Below are positions 23,689-34,369 of a stretch of DNA of 64,000 bases, piece by piece. Source of the DNA: Rhizoclosmatium globosum (lineage: Eukaryota; Chytridiomycota; Chytridiomycetes; Chytridiales; Chytriomycetaceae). The notes beneath the pieces were generated by a model. It saw only the letters and a list, made by a program, of their open reading frames with translations. It made no database searches and was not told the DNA's origin. The stretch is from the NCBI GenBank assembly GCA_002104985.1, contig MCGO01000113.1, forward strand, positions 1 through 64,000, given 5' to 3'. The first letter of the stretch is position 1; the number at the start of each line of letters is the position of its first letter. Made by a program: the position numbers and the translations under genes.

Positions 23689-24627
23689 ATGAGGTTGTTT
23701 ATCCGTATTGCTCTCTTGCTTGCTCTCGTTGCTGCCCTCTTTGCCTCTTCCGTGTCTGCCAAGTCTGACTCCATCAGCCACGGGGTTGAGGACTGGATCA
23801 AGGTGTCCAGCAACCCAGCATTCGCATCTCGCCGAGATGTTCCAGTCCCTACCGATAACCAAAACATTGGCGAGACACTCACGACTCCACTATACGATGG
23901 AATCTCCAAGTTGACTGCGTACACTGGTATCTACGGAGCCTTCTTGATTGTGTCTGGTGTTGCGTTGGTCTTTTTCGGGCACAAGTTGTTTAAGCCGCTC
24001 TTGTTTATTGCTGGATTCTACTTGTTCTCTGTGGTTACGTTTGTGATTCTGCAGAACATTGAGTACTCGAGCAAGCAATCGATTGGAGGTGGTAGTAGGG
24101 ATCTTGTATACTTTATTGCGTGCCTCATTGTTGGACTTGTGGGAGGTGGACTTGCTGTGTGTCTCTGGAGATTCGGATTCTTTGCGATAGGGGCTGGACT
24201 TGGGTATGCCTTGTCATTGCTCTTCTTGACTGCTCTCAAGGATGTGATTACTTCGTCTACTGCTCGTTTCATCACCATTGCTGTCTTTGTGATTGCGTTT
24301 GGAGTCCTCATCTTCTTCTTTGAAATGCCCATCTTGATCGCTGCTACTTCTGTTGGAGGTGCATACGCCACGTTTGTTGGTATTGACATTTTCGCCCAGA
24401 CTGGTTTCGTTGAGAATGCAAGATACATTACTTCTGGCAAGAGTATTTCTTTGGACTTTGGATCCAAGGGATTCTGGATGCTTGGTGGATGTGTGTTGTT
24501 GGCGTTAGTTGGAATTGCAGTCCAGCTTCGTGAAATCAGACACGCTGGATGGAAGCACACTGGATTGTCTCACCGTGACGTTCACCGAGGTGGACTAGTC
24601 AAGCGTGAGAATGGAGTTTCAGTTTAG
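23689..24627 (+). CDS. TMEM198/DUF4203-like multi-pass membrane protein
   Basis: An intronless gene of 312 residues. The ATG at 23689 gives a clear signal peptide (IRIALLLALVAALFASSVSA) followed by a ~50-residue luminal part. Seven hydrophobic helices follow: the first around GAFLIVSGVALVFFGHKL, the next KPLLFIAGFYLFSVVTFVIL, then CLIVGLVGGGLAVCLW, FFAIGAGLGYALSLLFL, FITIAVFVIAFGVLIFF and two more. This signal peptide plus G-rich seven-helix layout, with a final ILLALVGIAVQLR-like helix and a basic tail, is that of DUF4203 (animal TMEM198 relatives). Biochemical activity is unknown in fungi. The leader is CT-rich and the codon use looks like that of a well-expressed gene. Confidence 0.75.
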   Translation: MRLFIRIALLLALVAALFASSVSAKSDSISHGVEDWIKVSSNPAFASRRDVPVPTDNQNIGETLTTPLYDGISKLTAYTGIYGAFLIVSGVALVFFGHKLFKPLLFIAGFYLFSVVTFVILQNIEYSSKQSIGGGSRDLVYFIACLIVGLVGGGLAVCLWRFGFFAIGAGLGYALSLLFLTALKDVITSSTARFITIAVFVIAFGVLIFFFEMPILIAATSVGGAYATFVGIDIFAQTGFVENARYITSGKSISLDFGSKGFWMLGGCVLLALVGIAVQLREIRHAGWKHTGLSHRDVHRGGLVKRENGVSV

Positions 24628-24771
24628 AACCTTATAAGACCTATTTCGACACAAGCGGGTGTCCCTTCAAGTTAAAGGTTAATCAATATCTCATTCTTAT
24701 CCAATCAATAAATATCGAATAAATCAGCACAAGTTTTCCTTTTCTTTCTCTGCTATTTCAGAAGAGTAAAG

Positions 24772-27700
24772 ATGGACACACTTGCACCGCGCACCAAACG
24801 CGCCGCGGCAACCAAGGCCAAGTACGTCGAGTCCGGCGACGAGTTTGACGAGTTCGACTCTGTGGCTGCGGTGGCGTCGTCGTCGTCGAAGCGGGCGAAG
24901 AAGGAGGCCGCGGCAGACGACGCCGACTTTGTTGACGAAGTTGACGGTGACGCCGACGCCGACGCCGACATGGACTTTCTCTTTGTTGAAGACGTGGACG
25001 ACGGCGCATTCGATGTCAAGAAACGATCAAATAACATTCTTGCAAACGGGAATGCGGGCCTCAGAGACGCCTTCCTTTGGGAGCACAGAGCCGTGTTCCT
25101 GCCCCTGCTGCCGGAGGGGACCGTCAACCACTTTACTCACATTGAGAAGCTCTTCAAGGACAGGAACGTCGAGAGTACGTGTCTTTCTTGCCCCGTCCCA
25201 GTGTCCACTGTCCAGTTGCTAATGCTTTTATCATATGCAGTTATCCCAAAGCGTCCTGTTGAAACTCCAAAGATGGTCACTGCAACTCTCAAAGACTATC
25301 AGCTCAAAGGTCTTGAGTTTCTCGCCTGGCTCGTTGATAACGGAATGAATGGCATCTTGGGTGACGAAATGGGTCTTGGAAAAACACTGCAGACAATCTC
25401 AATGCTGAGTTACATGAAGGAGTCAGGAAAGAGTGGTCCGTACCTTGTCGTGTGTCCATTGTCTGTGTTGTCGTCGTGGGAAGCGGTATGTTTGTTCGAG
25501 TGAGAGTGACAGTGACAGTCAAGCGAAAACGTTCAAAATGATATGGCCATCAGACGCAAGCAAACTTGGTAGAATACTAGTTTGGCCAACTGTTGTTGTA
25601 CATTACTGGATCTGTCGCAACTGACTTAGTCAACATCATTTACACTGGTACCAAATACCTTTGCTGACCTATAACCCCACAGGAAATCAAACGCTGGACA
25701 CCAACAATGAAATTCATTCGTTTCCACGGTCCCATGAATGAACGTGCCTCCATCAAGCGACGTTGCACGAAAGAAAAATTCGATATTTATCTGACAACCT
25801 ATGAACAGCTAGTTGCTGAGGCAGGATGGTTCCGAGTTTCACGAGGATGGCGTTGCGTTGTACTGGATGAGGGACATAAGATCAAGAATGATAAAGCGAA
25901 TATGAGTGCTGTGGTGTATTCCATTCCATCACAGTACCGCTTTATTCTCACAGGAACACCTCTACAGAACAACTTGCAAGAATGTAAGTAGTTACATAAT
26001 TTGTTGGGGAGGACTGTTGGCTGTATGGGCTGTATTTCAACGGGAACTGATTCGAGAAACTTAACACCGTATACCCCTTCCTGAGTCCTCGCCAAAGTCA
26101 TCACCTAACATGTATAAATAGTGTGGGCGCTACTGCACTACTTGTACCCCCTCGTCTTCACACAGCAAACATCAAGATACTTCTTAGACGCCTTCAACCT
26201 TCAACGAGGAAAATACAACACAGATGGAATTGAAGCAGCGCGAAAACTTTTGGATCTTATCATGCTCAGACGTCTCAAAACACATGTGGATTTGAGTATT
26301 CCACCAAAGGAGGAACTCATCAGTGAGTACATTCAGATTGACTTGAATTCCATGCTCACACGAAAGTGTAGTCTACCTTCCCCTTACACCAATGCAACGT
26401 TTCTGGTACAAGCGTCTCCTTACTCGAATTGACAACGGAACACTTGACCAAATCTTCACTGCACCGCTACACAACCCTGACAATGATAACTCTTCCAACC
26501 TGGACCTCGCCTCCCTAGATGAAGGGGGTCCAGAAGACCCGACTGTTGGAAATGGGTCATCATCAACATTCGATTCCACAAGAGAAGTTATGCAATATGC
26601 TCAACAGAACCAAAAGGGAGACTGGGCCAAGCTTATGAACTTGTTGTTGCAACTGAGAAAAGTGTGTAACCATCCGTATATTCTTCCAAACTCGGAGCCA
26701 GAACCTGTAAGTCCAATCAAACCTCTTGAACGAACCACTAAGTTTGACAACTTTAGTACGAAAACGGAGAACACCTCGTTCAAGCTTCTTCAAAGCTTAT
26801 TTTCCTAGACAAGTTTCTCCCACAACTCTTTGCAAATGGGCACCGTGTCCTGATTTTCTCCCAATTCACTCGTATGCTTGATATTCTCGAGGACTTTATG
26901 CGGTTCCGCGAGATTCCATATGCACGACTTGACGGACGCACGTCGCGACCGCGTAGGAATCTGGACATTCGTTTGTTCCAGCGGGCCGATTCTCCGTATC
27001 AGGTGTTCTTGATTAGTACTAAGGCGGGAGGTCTTGGAATCAACTTAACGACTGCTGATACTGTGATTATGATTGATAGTGATTGGAATCCTCAGAATGG
27101 TAAGGAATTAGCTTTTGCTTGTTTATTTTCAGGACTGATGCATTGGTTTTTAGATTTGCAAGCGATGGCGCGTAGTCACAGAATTGGACAGACCAAGAAT
27201 GTCAAGGTGTATCGTACCATCTGTAGAGATACTGTGGAAGAGCAAATGTTGACTAGATTGCAAAAGAAGCTGTTTTTGAGTTTGAAGGTGTGTATCATCG
27301 TCTTTTATTGATGCTTTGTATTAACAGGCTTTTTAATCAGGTCACAGCTGGCGGTCGACAACAATCTGACGGAGACGACGCGATGCCATCTCTCTCCAAA
27401 GATGACCTTCTCACAATCTTCCGGTACGGAACCAAGACTGTCACAAATGATGCCGAAGATGATCCACACGTCTTCCTCGCCAAGTCTGCCGACGAAATCC
27501 TCCAAAACTCCCGCGACCACGCTGCCAAACTCCTCGAACTCGTTTCTGACAATGTCGAAGCCCCGACTCAATTCGAACTGGAAGGCTTCGAGTCTGTAAA
27601 GTCGCGGTTCTTTGAAGGAAAAGAGCACATCCAAGCACGCAAACTAAGCAAAAACAATTCGGACATTGCTGCTGAATGGAACAACGTGGAGAAACGTGTT

Positions 27701-28512
27701 CGCGTTCAAAGGACTGTTAAAGTTGGGGAGAATATGGTTTTGAAGGAGTTGGAAGGGTGTGAACAGTGGGAGGCTGCGCCGTTGATGACTTCTGCGGAAA
27801 CGAAGCGGTTGAAGGCTCGAGTTGGGGCTAGTGGAGTTGCTACGAAGGAGAGTGAGGAGCCAAAGAAGAGGGTGAAGAGGAAGTTTGATCATCAAGAGGT
27901 TTGTTTTTTGGGGCTTTTGTGCCGCTCAGGTTATTAACTCGATGTTCGTTCATAGATTTGTATTGTGTGTGATGAGCCTGGACATATCGTGATGTGCTCA
28001 GGATGTCCTCGAGTTGTTCACCCACCTTGTGTTGGAACGGTATGTGTTTCCCCCTTCCATAACCTCAAATTTAAAATCTAAATCCCCTCAATAAATAGAC
28101 CATCAAAGCCATGGAACGTCAAGTCCTCTACTTCTGCCCACAACACGAATGTTGCGTCTGTGAGCGCAAAACGCAAGACGCAGGAGGACTCCTCTTCCGT
28201 TGTGGAACCTGTTCCAACTCATACTGTGAAGACTGTCTCCCCGTCGATGAGGACATTGTTGAGATTGGGGAACAGTTGCCAGCGTTTGAGGAACTAAATT
28301 ATGGACCGATTAATCAGGCGTATTACATCAAGTGTCCTCCGTGTGTCAAGTATGCCGCGGATTTGAAGGCGGAGATGGATGCGGCTGCTGCATTGGAGAA
28401 TGGAGGGGATCCGAAGGAGGCAAGTGCCGTGGAGTTGATGGATCAGGCGTTGTCTGGAAATGAGCCTGCGACTGCTTTGGACGAAATTGTGAAGGAAAAC
28501 CTTGCCAGTTGA
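24772..28512 (+). CDS. SNF2-family chromatin remodeller with C-terminal PHD-like zinc fingers
   Basis: Ten exons (24772-25174, 25241-25485, 25683-25983, 26122-26322, 26372-26706, 26757-27099, 27154-27287, 27341-27898, 27956-28039, 28099-28512) give 1005 residues. The N-terminus is acidic with an Asp-Ala repeat. The ATPase has the Walker A block [11 protein letters not shown], box II as DEGH ([11 protein letters not shown]), [26 protein letters not shown] and the helicase-C motifs [12 protein letters not shown] and ARSHRIGQ. After the ATPase come Cys/His fingers: [20 protein letters not shown] then [21 protein letters not shown] and YCEDCLP, an extended-PHD-like pair. No HAND-SANT-SLIDE is seen. 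DEGH recalls LSH/HELLS, while the rest resembles fungal ISWI-like ATPases. The frame holds across all introns. Confidence 0.88.
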
Positions 28513-28703
28513 TTTGTTTTTTTTAAAACAGTGTTTGTGAGATGTGTTTTGTTCCGTTGGAATAGGAACTTTTATGATTTATTATGTTTGCCCCCCTCCT
28601 TTTTCATTTCCTAATTTTATCTTGCTGATGTATTCTTTTTTTTTTGGAGATTGTGATAAATGCAATGGTGATTGACTGAAAATCTTGAAAGGAAGTGGAT
28701 ATA

Positions 28704-29588
28704 ATGTCTGCTTCCAATTCAACCTCTGAAATCTCGTTTACGAGGCTTAACGTCTTGAACGAATATCTACGGGGAGTGGGAAGCGGGATAGATGTTGCGT
28801 TAGGATTTATGACCTGGTTCTATTCTCCACTATTTCCTCGTCACACAATTACAGCTTCAACCATCATCCTAGTGGTCCATCTCTCGGTTCAACTGTTTTC
28901 ACTGTCGATGGACTACTTGGCCCCACAAGACTGTTTCCTTCGCGTCAAGTTTATTTATGGGACTTTGCTACTTGGTCAAACCGCGTACTGGTTATTTCAA
29001 GCTTTCCTCGCATACAACGTGAGCACATCCTATTCAAAAAGTATTCCTGGAACACCCATATTGATATGTCTGGCATTTTTGGTCCGTGTCGGTGTAGGGA
29101 TTTTCGTGGTAGCAAACTACACATGGAAAGTAAACGCAAACCTTGTGTGCTCTTCAATGCTCAATGTTCAAATCAATTTACTTGATAAAGTAATGGAGAT
29201 TGTGTATTCACTGATCCTCTCGATTCTGTTTACATACCCTATTCTAATGGGCGTGAAAGATATCAGTGCAAGCATAACTATGACAACGTCGACAATCGGA
29301 TCGGACCATCGAGATACAATGATGAGGAATGATCCTCGAATCGCAGGGCGTAAATGGTTGAAACGAATCATTCGAGATCAAGGGTTTATTCTCATCATTA
29401 GTTTGCTTGTTGAGATTTTATATCTTGTGTGTGTCTTCACGAGCTCGAATCCTACGCTTGTGAGTACTTGGAATGCCTTGTTTACGACATCGTACGTCTT
29501 TTTGATGATGATTCATATGATTATTACGGTTGCAAGACGCGCGAAGGAGTCGAGTGCTAAGGCTCCGTCTGTTGTCTCCAAAAACTGA
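28704..29588 (+). CDS. Orphan seven-helix membrane protein, dispersed copy 3
   Basis: An intronless gene of 294 residues from the ATG at 28704 (a GTG three codons earlier is an unlikely start). It has the same seven hydrophobic segments and signature blocks as the pair at 19.5-21.5 kb: DYLAPQDCFLRVK, YSKSIPGTPI, INLLDKVMEIVYSLILS, FTYPILMGVKDI and KWLKRIIRDQGFILI, with a shorter C-terminus that lacks the DRMGSLPK ending. It lies on the opposite strand, about 7 kb away from the pair and 190 bp after the SNF2 gene. Function unknown. Confidence 0.75.
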   Translation: MSASNSTSEISFTRLNVLNEYLRGVGSGIDVALGFMTWFYSPLFPRHTITASTIILVVHLSVQLFSLSMDYLAPQDCFLRVKFIYGTLLLGQTAYWLFQAFLAYNVSTSYSKSIPGTPILICLAFLVRVGVGIFVVANYTWKVNANLVCSSMLNVQINLLDKVMEIVYSLILSILFTYPILMGVKDISASITMTTSTIGSDHRDTMMRNDPRIAGRKWLKRIIRDQGFILIISLLVEILYLVCVFTSSNPTLVSTWNALFTTSYVFLMMIHMIITVARRAKESSAKAPSVVSKN

Positions 29589-29707
29589 ATAAAGAAGCGA
29601 GAACGATTGAAACCTTGACAACAGATTGGTATCCTATTGATTTTAATAGAGGATACAGAACTTTGTGACCTGTGGTTGGACTCTTATTTTTCTTGCTGTT
29701 GACTCCA

Positions 29708-30711
29708 ATGACAATTCCTTCCAAAAAAACTTTCATACGAATGGACGCGCCACTCGTGTCCGTTGCCGCAGAGTCCAACACTGACGCTGGCGAAGTGTCA
29801 AATGTCGAAGCTGTCAGTACCATAGAACCAAACGCGGAAATGCTAGCTCAGATGGAGAATTTGATCACTGCACAACGCGAGCATCTAAAGGTTCGCGAGT
29901 CCCACATGGATATTATGAGAGAAGCGCTTGCAGATCTCGCCAAGTGAGTTAATAGGTTCCTCCTGTCAAACTTTGCTAAAGACATGTCATCTTCAGAAAA
30001 CGCGAAGAACTTGTCTCGCTTCGTGTGCAAGTGTCTGACGCCATTGAGCGAAACGACGTGTGCGCTGTGAACGAGGCCCATGCGCGCATCACCGTTCTCG
30101 AAGAATCGCAGTCGCAGTTCCACGAAATGTTGGAGGCGTCGCAGGCAATTCGCGAATCGGCGCTGTACAAAACCGACGACAACAGCGACACCGACGACAT
30201 CGACAACACCGAGAACAACAACAACAACAACGAAAAAGAAGACGACGTTGACAACGAGGCCGACGACGAAGACGACACCGACACCGACACCGACAACACC
30301 GACACCGAATTCAACGAAAGCGACTCGAAACTAAACGACTTCATCGCGGCGAATCTGGCGTCGTTGTTGGCCGAAGTCAGCGCAATCGATCCGTCGACCG
30401 AATCCTCGGCGGCGGCGTCGTCCTGGGTCGCCGACGAACGCGACTCGCTCATTGCGCAGCTCGAAGACCTTCAGCGCCAAAGTCTCAGGGCTCTCAATCA
30501 GAGGTCCTCGCAAATCGCGGTTCTCCAGCAGAAACAGGCGGAGTTGGAGGATTTTCAGCGTCAGATTATCGAACTTGAGGGTCAGATCGAACACATCGAC
30601 GTGAATGGAGACGAAGACGAAGGACTTGGAGACTGCGCTCCTGCTGAAGAAGGAGAGGGCGAAGGCGAAGGCGTTGATGTATCTATGAAAGATCACACTG
30701 AGGGAATCTAG
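29708..30711 (+). CDS. Acidic coiled-coil protein, unknown
   Basis: Two exons (29708-29943 and 29997-30711) give 316 residues if the first ATG is used; a second ATG at 29738 is equally possible. Two coiled-coil segments (about residues 45-130 and 230-290, rich in Gln/Glu/Leu/Arg, for example EHLKVRESHMDIMREALADL) flank a low-complexity linker of Asp/Asn/Thr encoded by GAC/ACC repeats, and the tail is Glu/Gly-rich. No domain is recognised. Confidence 0.6.
30168..30306 (+). repeat. Imperfect GAC/AAC trinucleotide tract
   Basis: An imperfect trinucleotide tract within the acidic coiled-coil gene: GAC, ACC, AAC and GAG triplets encode an Asp/Asn/Thr/Glu linker. Similar short acid-coding tracts occur at 8330-8430 (HECT ligase) and 24945-24970 (SNF2 gene). 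Confidence 0.6.
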
Positions 30712-30965
30712 AGGACTACCTTCTTTACCATACATTTATTATTTGCTTTCAATAAATTCATTGACGCTGACGTGAATTCTTTAACTTGGTATTCTAGTAA
30801 ATCGCTGGATTATGAGGGGAATACAAAATTGCCTACTTGCTGAGGATTTCCATAGATGCAGATGTTTATTCATCAGTTTGAATCGAAGATAAAGATGTAT
30901 ATACAAAGGTTCATAGATCAATAAATAGTTTAAGCCTTTAGGAGTTAAGACACGGCACTTGTAAA

Positions 30966-31604
30966 TCAATACTGCATTCCACCAGTGTTTCTTTCTGCTT
31001 CTAGAGCCCCTATCCATGAGAAGCTCAGAAAGCGAGAAAAGTCACATTGTACTTGAGTGAGGAGCCACTGAATCACCAATGCTTGAGGGCTGAGTCCTGC
31101 AGAGTTGTTATCATCTGCCTTGAGTACAATTGTGGAAGCGTAGTAGTTCAAAATAGACATAGACGCATTGAAGACATACACATGGTTGAGATCCGGCACA
31201 CGAATACCTTCGCAATTGTTACCAAGCATGGTTTTGAGTGCATAGAGCACAGCAATAGTAGACCCTTTCTTTAGATCGCACCACTTGAACGTAGAAGGAA
31301 TCTGGTCCGAGGCAAGTTCAATGAAAGTAACACCAGTTGCGGATTTCACAGCAACCCTTCCTTCGAGGACATACAGAATCTCAGCCATAAAGCACCAGTT
31401 CCGGACTGGCCTCAAGTGTTGCTTCCCATCAATAGTAGTGATGAATGAGAAGTAGATTCCCGGCGATGAGGGCGAAGGTAGTGCCTCAAACGTAGGAAAA
31501 CAAACATTCTTTGCAAATCCGAACGACGAATGGCAGCGTTTTGAATGCGATTCGAGAAAGAGTTCTGAGTCTGGCTGGGCACTGAAAGAGAACCGGCGTT
31601 TCAT
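30966..31604 (-). CDS. Unknown protein, possible OB-like domain
   Basis: A single open frame of 212 residues, start ATG at 31604, stop at 30966. The central part alternates strands (RNWCFMAEILYVLEGRVAV, TGVTFIEL, KKGSTIAVLYAL, GIRVPDLNHVYVFNASM) in a pattern like the N-terminal region of some fungal MYND-finger proteins, but no MYND cysteines follow here. That resemblance is from memory and weak. It is transcribed away from the OXNAD1-like gene with only 71 bp between the start codons. Confidence 0.5.
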   Translation of the reverse strand: MKRRFSFSAQPDSELFLESHSKRCHSSFGFAKNVCFPTFEALPSPSSPGIYFSFITTIDGKQHLRPVRNWCFMAEILYVLEGRVAVKSATGVTFIELASDQIPSTFKWCDLKKGSTIAVLYALKTMLGNNCEGIRVPDLNHVYVFNASMSILNYYASTIVLKADDNNSAGLSPQALVIQWLLTQVQCDFSRFLSFSWIGALEAERNTGGMQY

Positions 31605-31675
31605 GTTTTGTGTTTTGGTTTTGTTTCAAAGAAAGTTCTTTTCTCTTTCTTCTCTTTTTTTGTTGCTTACATAAA
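31605..31675. promoter_or_regulatory. Putative bidirectional promoter, 71 bp
   Basis: Start codons of the unknown gene (-, 31604) and the OXNAD1-like gene (+, 31676) are separated by 71 bases, mostly a T/C-rich tract on the + strand. Both leaders must be very short or overlap. No TATA-like motif stands out. Confidence 0.45.
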
Positions 31676-32848
31676 ATGTTCGCAACAAGGCACAGCTCAG
31701 TCGCATTCGCTGGACTTAGACTGCGGATACAGACCATTGGGCGATTGTATTCAACGACCTATTCAAAGGCGATTAGCACTACAACTCCAAATGCCGCTGA
31801 CAGCTTATCTGGATCGTCAACAGCCTTTGGACCCGTAAGCTGTTCAATCGATAATATTCAGTGAAACTTATCTGTCTATTTGCTCTCAGAATAGATCAGG
31901 ACCAGTGTTCGCTGCTGTTCTGACTGAGATTACAAATCAGGCACCCAACGTCAAAACTTTCTCCTTTACAGCTCAATATACTGTAAACACCTCTGATTCG
32001 TCTGAATTTACTTACAAGCCTGGACAATGGGTTGAAGGTAGGCTTACTTTTCAATTACCGCTGGATTCTTATCATTCCTGACAGTTTCGATGCCGTCAAG
32101 ATCCCCAACAACACCCAAAACTCAGTTTTCAATCTCCAGTGCACCGTCTCCATTATCTCAAACCTTTAAAATCACGGTCAAAGATGCATACCAGAACCCC
32201 ATAGTCAAACACTTGCATTCACCCAACTCCGAACTGGAGACCTCATGTATGCCCAAGTCGGTGGATCATTTTACTACAAAGCCCCGTCGCCCCCTCCAGC
32301 TGTAGAAAAGATTCTTATGGTTGCGGGTGGTGTTGGTGTTGCGCCTTTGATTGCAATGCTGGAACATTTGGTCAACGAATCGACATCCTCGGAGACAAGG
32401 AGGCGGCGAAATGTGACGCTGATTTACAGTGTGAGAGATGAAAAGGAGCTGTTGTTTTCTGAACGGTTGGAAGAGTTATGTCAAAGTATGTGAATGGGAA
32501 GGATGGACTTAAAGTTGATGTGCAGTGCTATGTGACTCGTTACGCCTTGAAAGGTAAGATATTCTGACAGATCTTATGTGTATTCATCGTTTCCTTACAG
32601 AAGAGGAAGGAAAGGAAGTAGAGGCCGCTAAGAAATCTGATCTGAATCGAGCAGGAATCAAATTCTACTATGGGACTTACATATCTTCGCGTCTCTTGAG
32701 CGATTACCTCAGCCAAAGCGATGCAAATATGGACGATACTGTTGTGTACATGTGTGGGCCTGAATCACTGGAAAGAGCAGTACACGGATATCTCAAGCAA
32801 CTCGAATTCCCATTACAACAACTGCATTTTGAGAAATGGTGGAAGTAA
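31676..32848 (+). CDS. OXNAD1-like FAD/NAD(P)H oxidoreductase, probably mitochondrial
   Basis: The ATG at 31676 opens a basic, Arg/Ser-rich presequence ending near GRLYSTTY, typical of mitochondrial import. Then comes the ferredoxin-reductase fold: FTYKPGQWVEVSMP (flavin-binding barrel), FSISSAPSP, VGGSFYY, the NAD-binding loop MVAGGVGVAPLIAML, LIYSVRDEKELLF and VYMCGPESLERAVHGYL near the end. Introns are seen after 31830, after 32038 and after 32552. Two single-base shortfalls break the frame: at the CCCC run 32197-32200 and at AAA near 32485; in both cases one more base restores the family alignment. I treat this as a real gene in poor sequence, though a pseudogene is possible. The electron acceptor is unknown. 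Confidence 0.75.
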
Positions 32849-32924
32849 AATGGCGGAAGTAAACGTTGAAAATTAACATAATATACGGGTAAACATTTAA
32901 AATTTATTTTCGTTCGTTCACAAT

Positions 32925-33930
32925 TCAACGAATCGGTTCATATGCAAGTTGATTACAAGACTGTTCTTGAGTGGCGAGAGGACGGCTGGGTCGCTTTGAA
33001 ATTTTCTTTGCCAGGTAGACAACGACACAGCAGAAGACAAAAAAGTTCATGAGTTGGAGGAGGCCTGGGGTAATTACGAATGTTCCTGAGGCAGGCACAC
33101 CTCCAGCAGGTGGAGTAGTTGGAGGAATTCCTCCCGATGGTGGAGCTGGAACAGGTTGGCAGTATGGGGATATGGGTATGGGTACGGGTATGATGGAGGT
33201 GGTGTTCCAGCTCCTGGTTGCCTCCGTTGTCCTGTGGCTGGTGGAGTCGTGGGTGTACGTGTAGTACCCCAACGCAACCGCAATGTTTTGAATCAACTCA
33301 AAAAATAGTAGGAATCCAACACCTAGGTGTGCAATACGTAAGTATAAAATTGGTATGTCAAGCAAGCTGTACCTGACCCAATAACAACAACCATAAAATA
33401 CAACAATTCCATAAAAGAAGTGCCTTCACGCGCTGCACCCACGCTTCTGTCTCCGCAACCTCGCCGTTCCTTCGAAACATTTGAGTCACATTGTCAAGAC
33501 GACCCGTTTGATTTCTCATATCCACAGTGTTTGCTTTCTGCCCATAATACGATCCATCGCACCGCTCAAAGCTTCGTTCACTTTTTCAAGTGTGGTCAAT
33601 AAACGGCGTCGTGCTGGCTTTTCTCAGCCTCATCTTCCAATTCATCGTCTTCCTCATTATCATCCACAATAATCGTGTGTGAAGACGAAGACGCAGAAGA
33701 TCCTTGTGGTTTAGGCCGTTGAAAGCGTCCAAAGTTTGTTGAGAAGATTTTGGAATAATATTCGTTCGCGTTGCTTTTGTTGCGTTGATTGTCGGGTCGT
33801 TTACATTGAAAGAGTTATAGCTGAGCTTATAGATCCATAGGTTTTGTATTCTGGGGTGGGTCGACAGACCTGACTGTGATTCTTCAGTTGTCAACCTGTC
33901 AAACATGATAAGAGGAGGCACAGTCATATT
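32925..33930 (-). pseudogene. R-SNARE-like multi-membrane-segment protein, frame-disrupted copy
   Basis: Read on the minus strand, fragments in different frames line up with the downstream-tandem paralogue at 34370-35815: an acidic stretch, a SNARE-like coiled coil (LEKVNEALSGAMDRIMGRK, then RLDNVTQMF), AETEAWVQRVK, hydrophobic segments FMELLYFMVVVIGSG and VGFLLFFELIQNIAV, a Pro-rich linker, a last hydrophobic helix LLQLMNFFVFCCVVVYLAKK and a basic tail. One intron (donor after GGGTCAG) matches the paralogue's intron. At least three one-base shifts are needed, so this is either a decayed copy or a real gene in error-rich sequence. The N-terminal boundary is uncertain. Confidence 0.5.
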
Positions 33931-34290
33931 GCAAGTATATACCGAGAATCTGAGCTACTCGAGATTGAAAGATATCTCAAGCTATTTAGAGCAGCTGAGT
34001 GTACAAGAGGTGACTGCAACAAAGGGATTGTCAGTCGTCAACTCAAACGGCAAAACACCAATTAATAAGAGGAAACAAGATTCTTTACCCTCTCATCTGG
34101 CAAGGATGTGTTGCGCGTGGAAGAAGATCTCACGTTCCTTGCGGATCCTGGTGGAGTTGAAAACAGACTTGTTCGCGTAGTTAAAGGAGATGCAGTCTTT
34201 TTCATTTTCTCGACACTCTCTCGCTACATGAAATCTATAATGTTCTTTGGATTGCAGGTATTGTGATTGGCCTGAGTTTGACAATGTGAT
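33905..34290 (+). CDS. Candidate unknown protein with C-terminal hydrophobic segment
   Basis: A plus-strand frame from the ATG at 33905 continues, after a one-base shift at TTT near 34085, into a well-formed stretch (GKDVLRVEEDLTFLADPGG, then LVRVVKGDAVFFIFSTLSRY, then a hydrophobic MKSIMFFGLQ). The end is unclear because the frame near 34258 is again ambiguous. Composition looks protein-like in both halves but no family is recognised. It abuts the SNARE-like fragment on the other strand. Confidence 0.3.
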
Positions 34291-34369
34291 TGAGACGCGT
34301 CGAACAATTCGGAACTTTTTTCGGGGGGGAGGTTTGAAATGAAAATATTGGAAGGTTGTAGTATGTTAT

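Noticed and set aside
24758..25127. Long minus-strand Ser/Ala- and Arg-rich frames opposite the SNF2 N-terminus
   Set aside because: They mirror the GAC/GCC-rich coding tract on the plus strand; no domain content and the plus-strand gene is solid.
29976..30735. Long Ser/Val-rich minus-strand frames opposite the acidic coiled-coil gene
   Set aside because: Antisense shadows of the GAC/ACC repeat tract.
33586..33927. A 113-codon minus-strand frame taken as an independent gene
   Set aside because: Its parts align better as the frame-shifted N-terminal region of the SNARE-like copy; reading it alone crosses frames without a domain.
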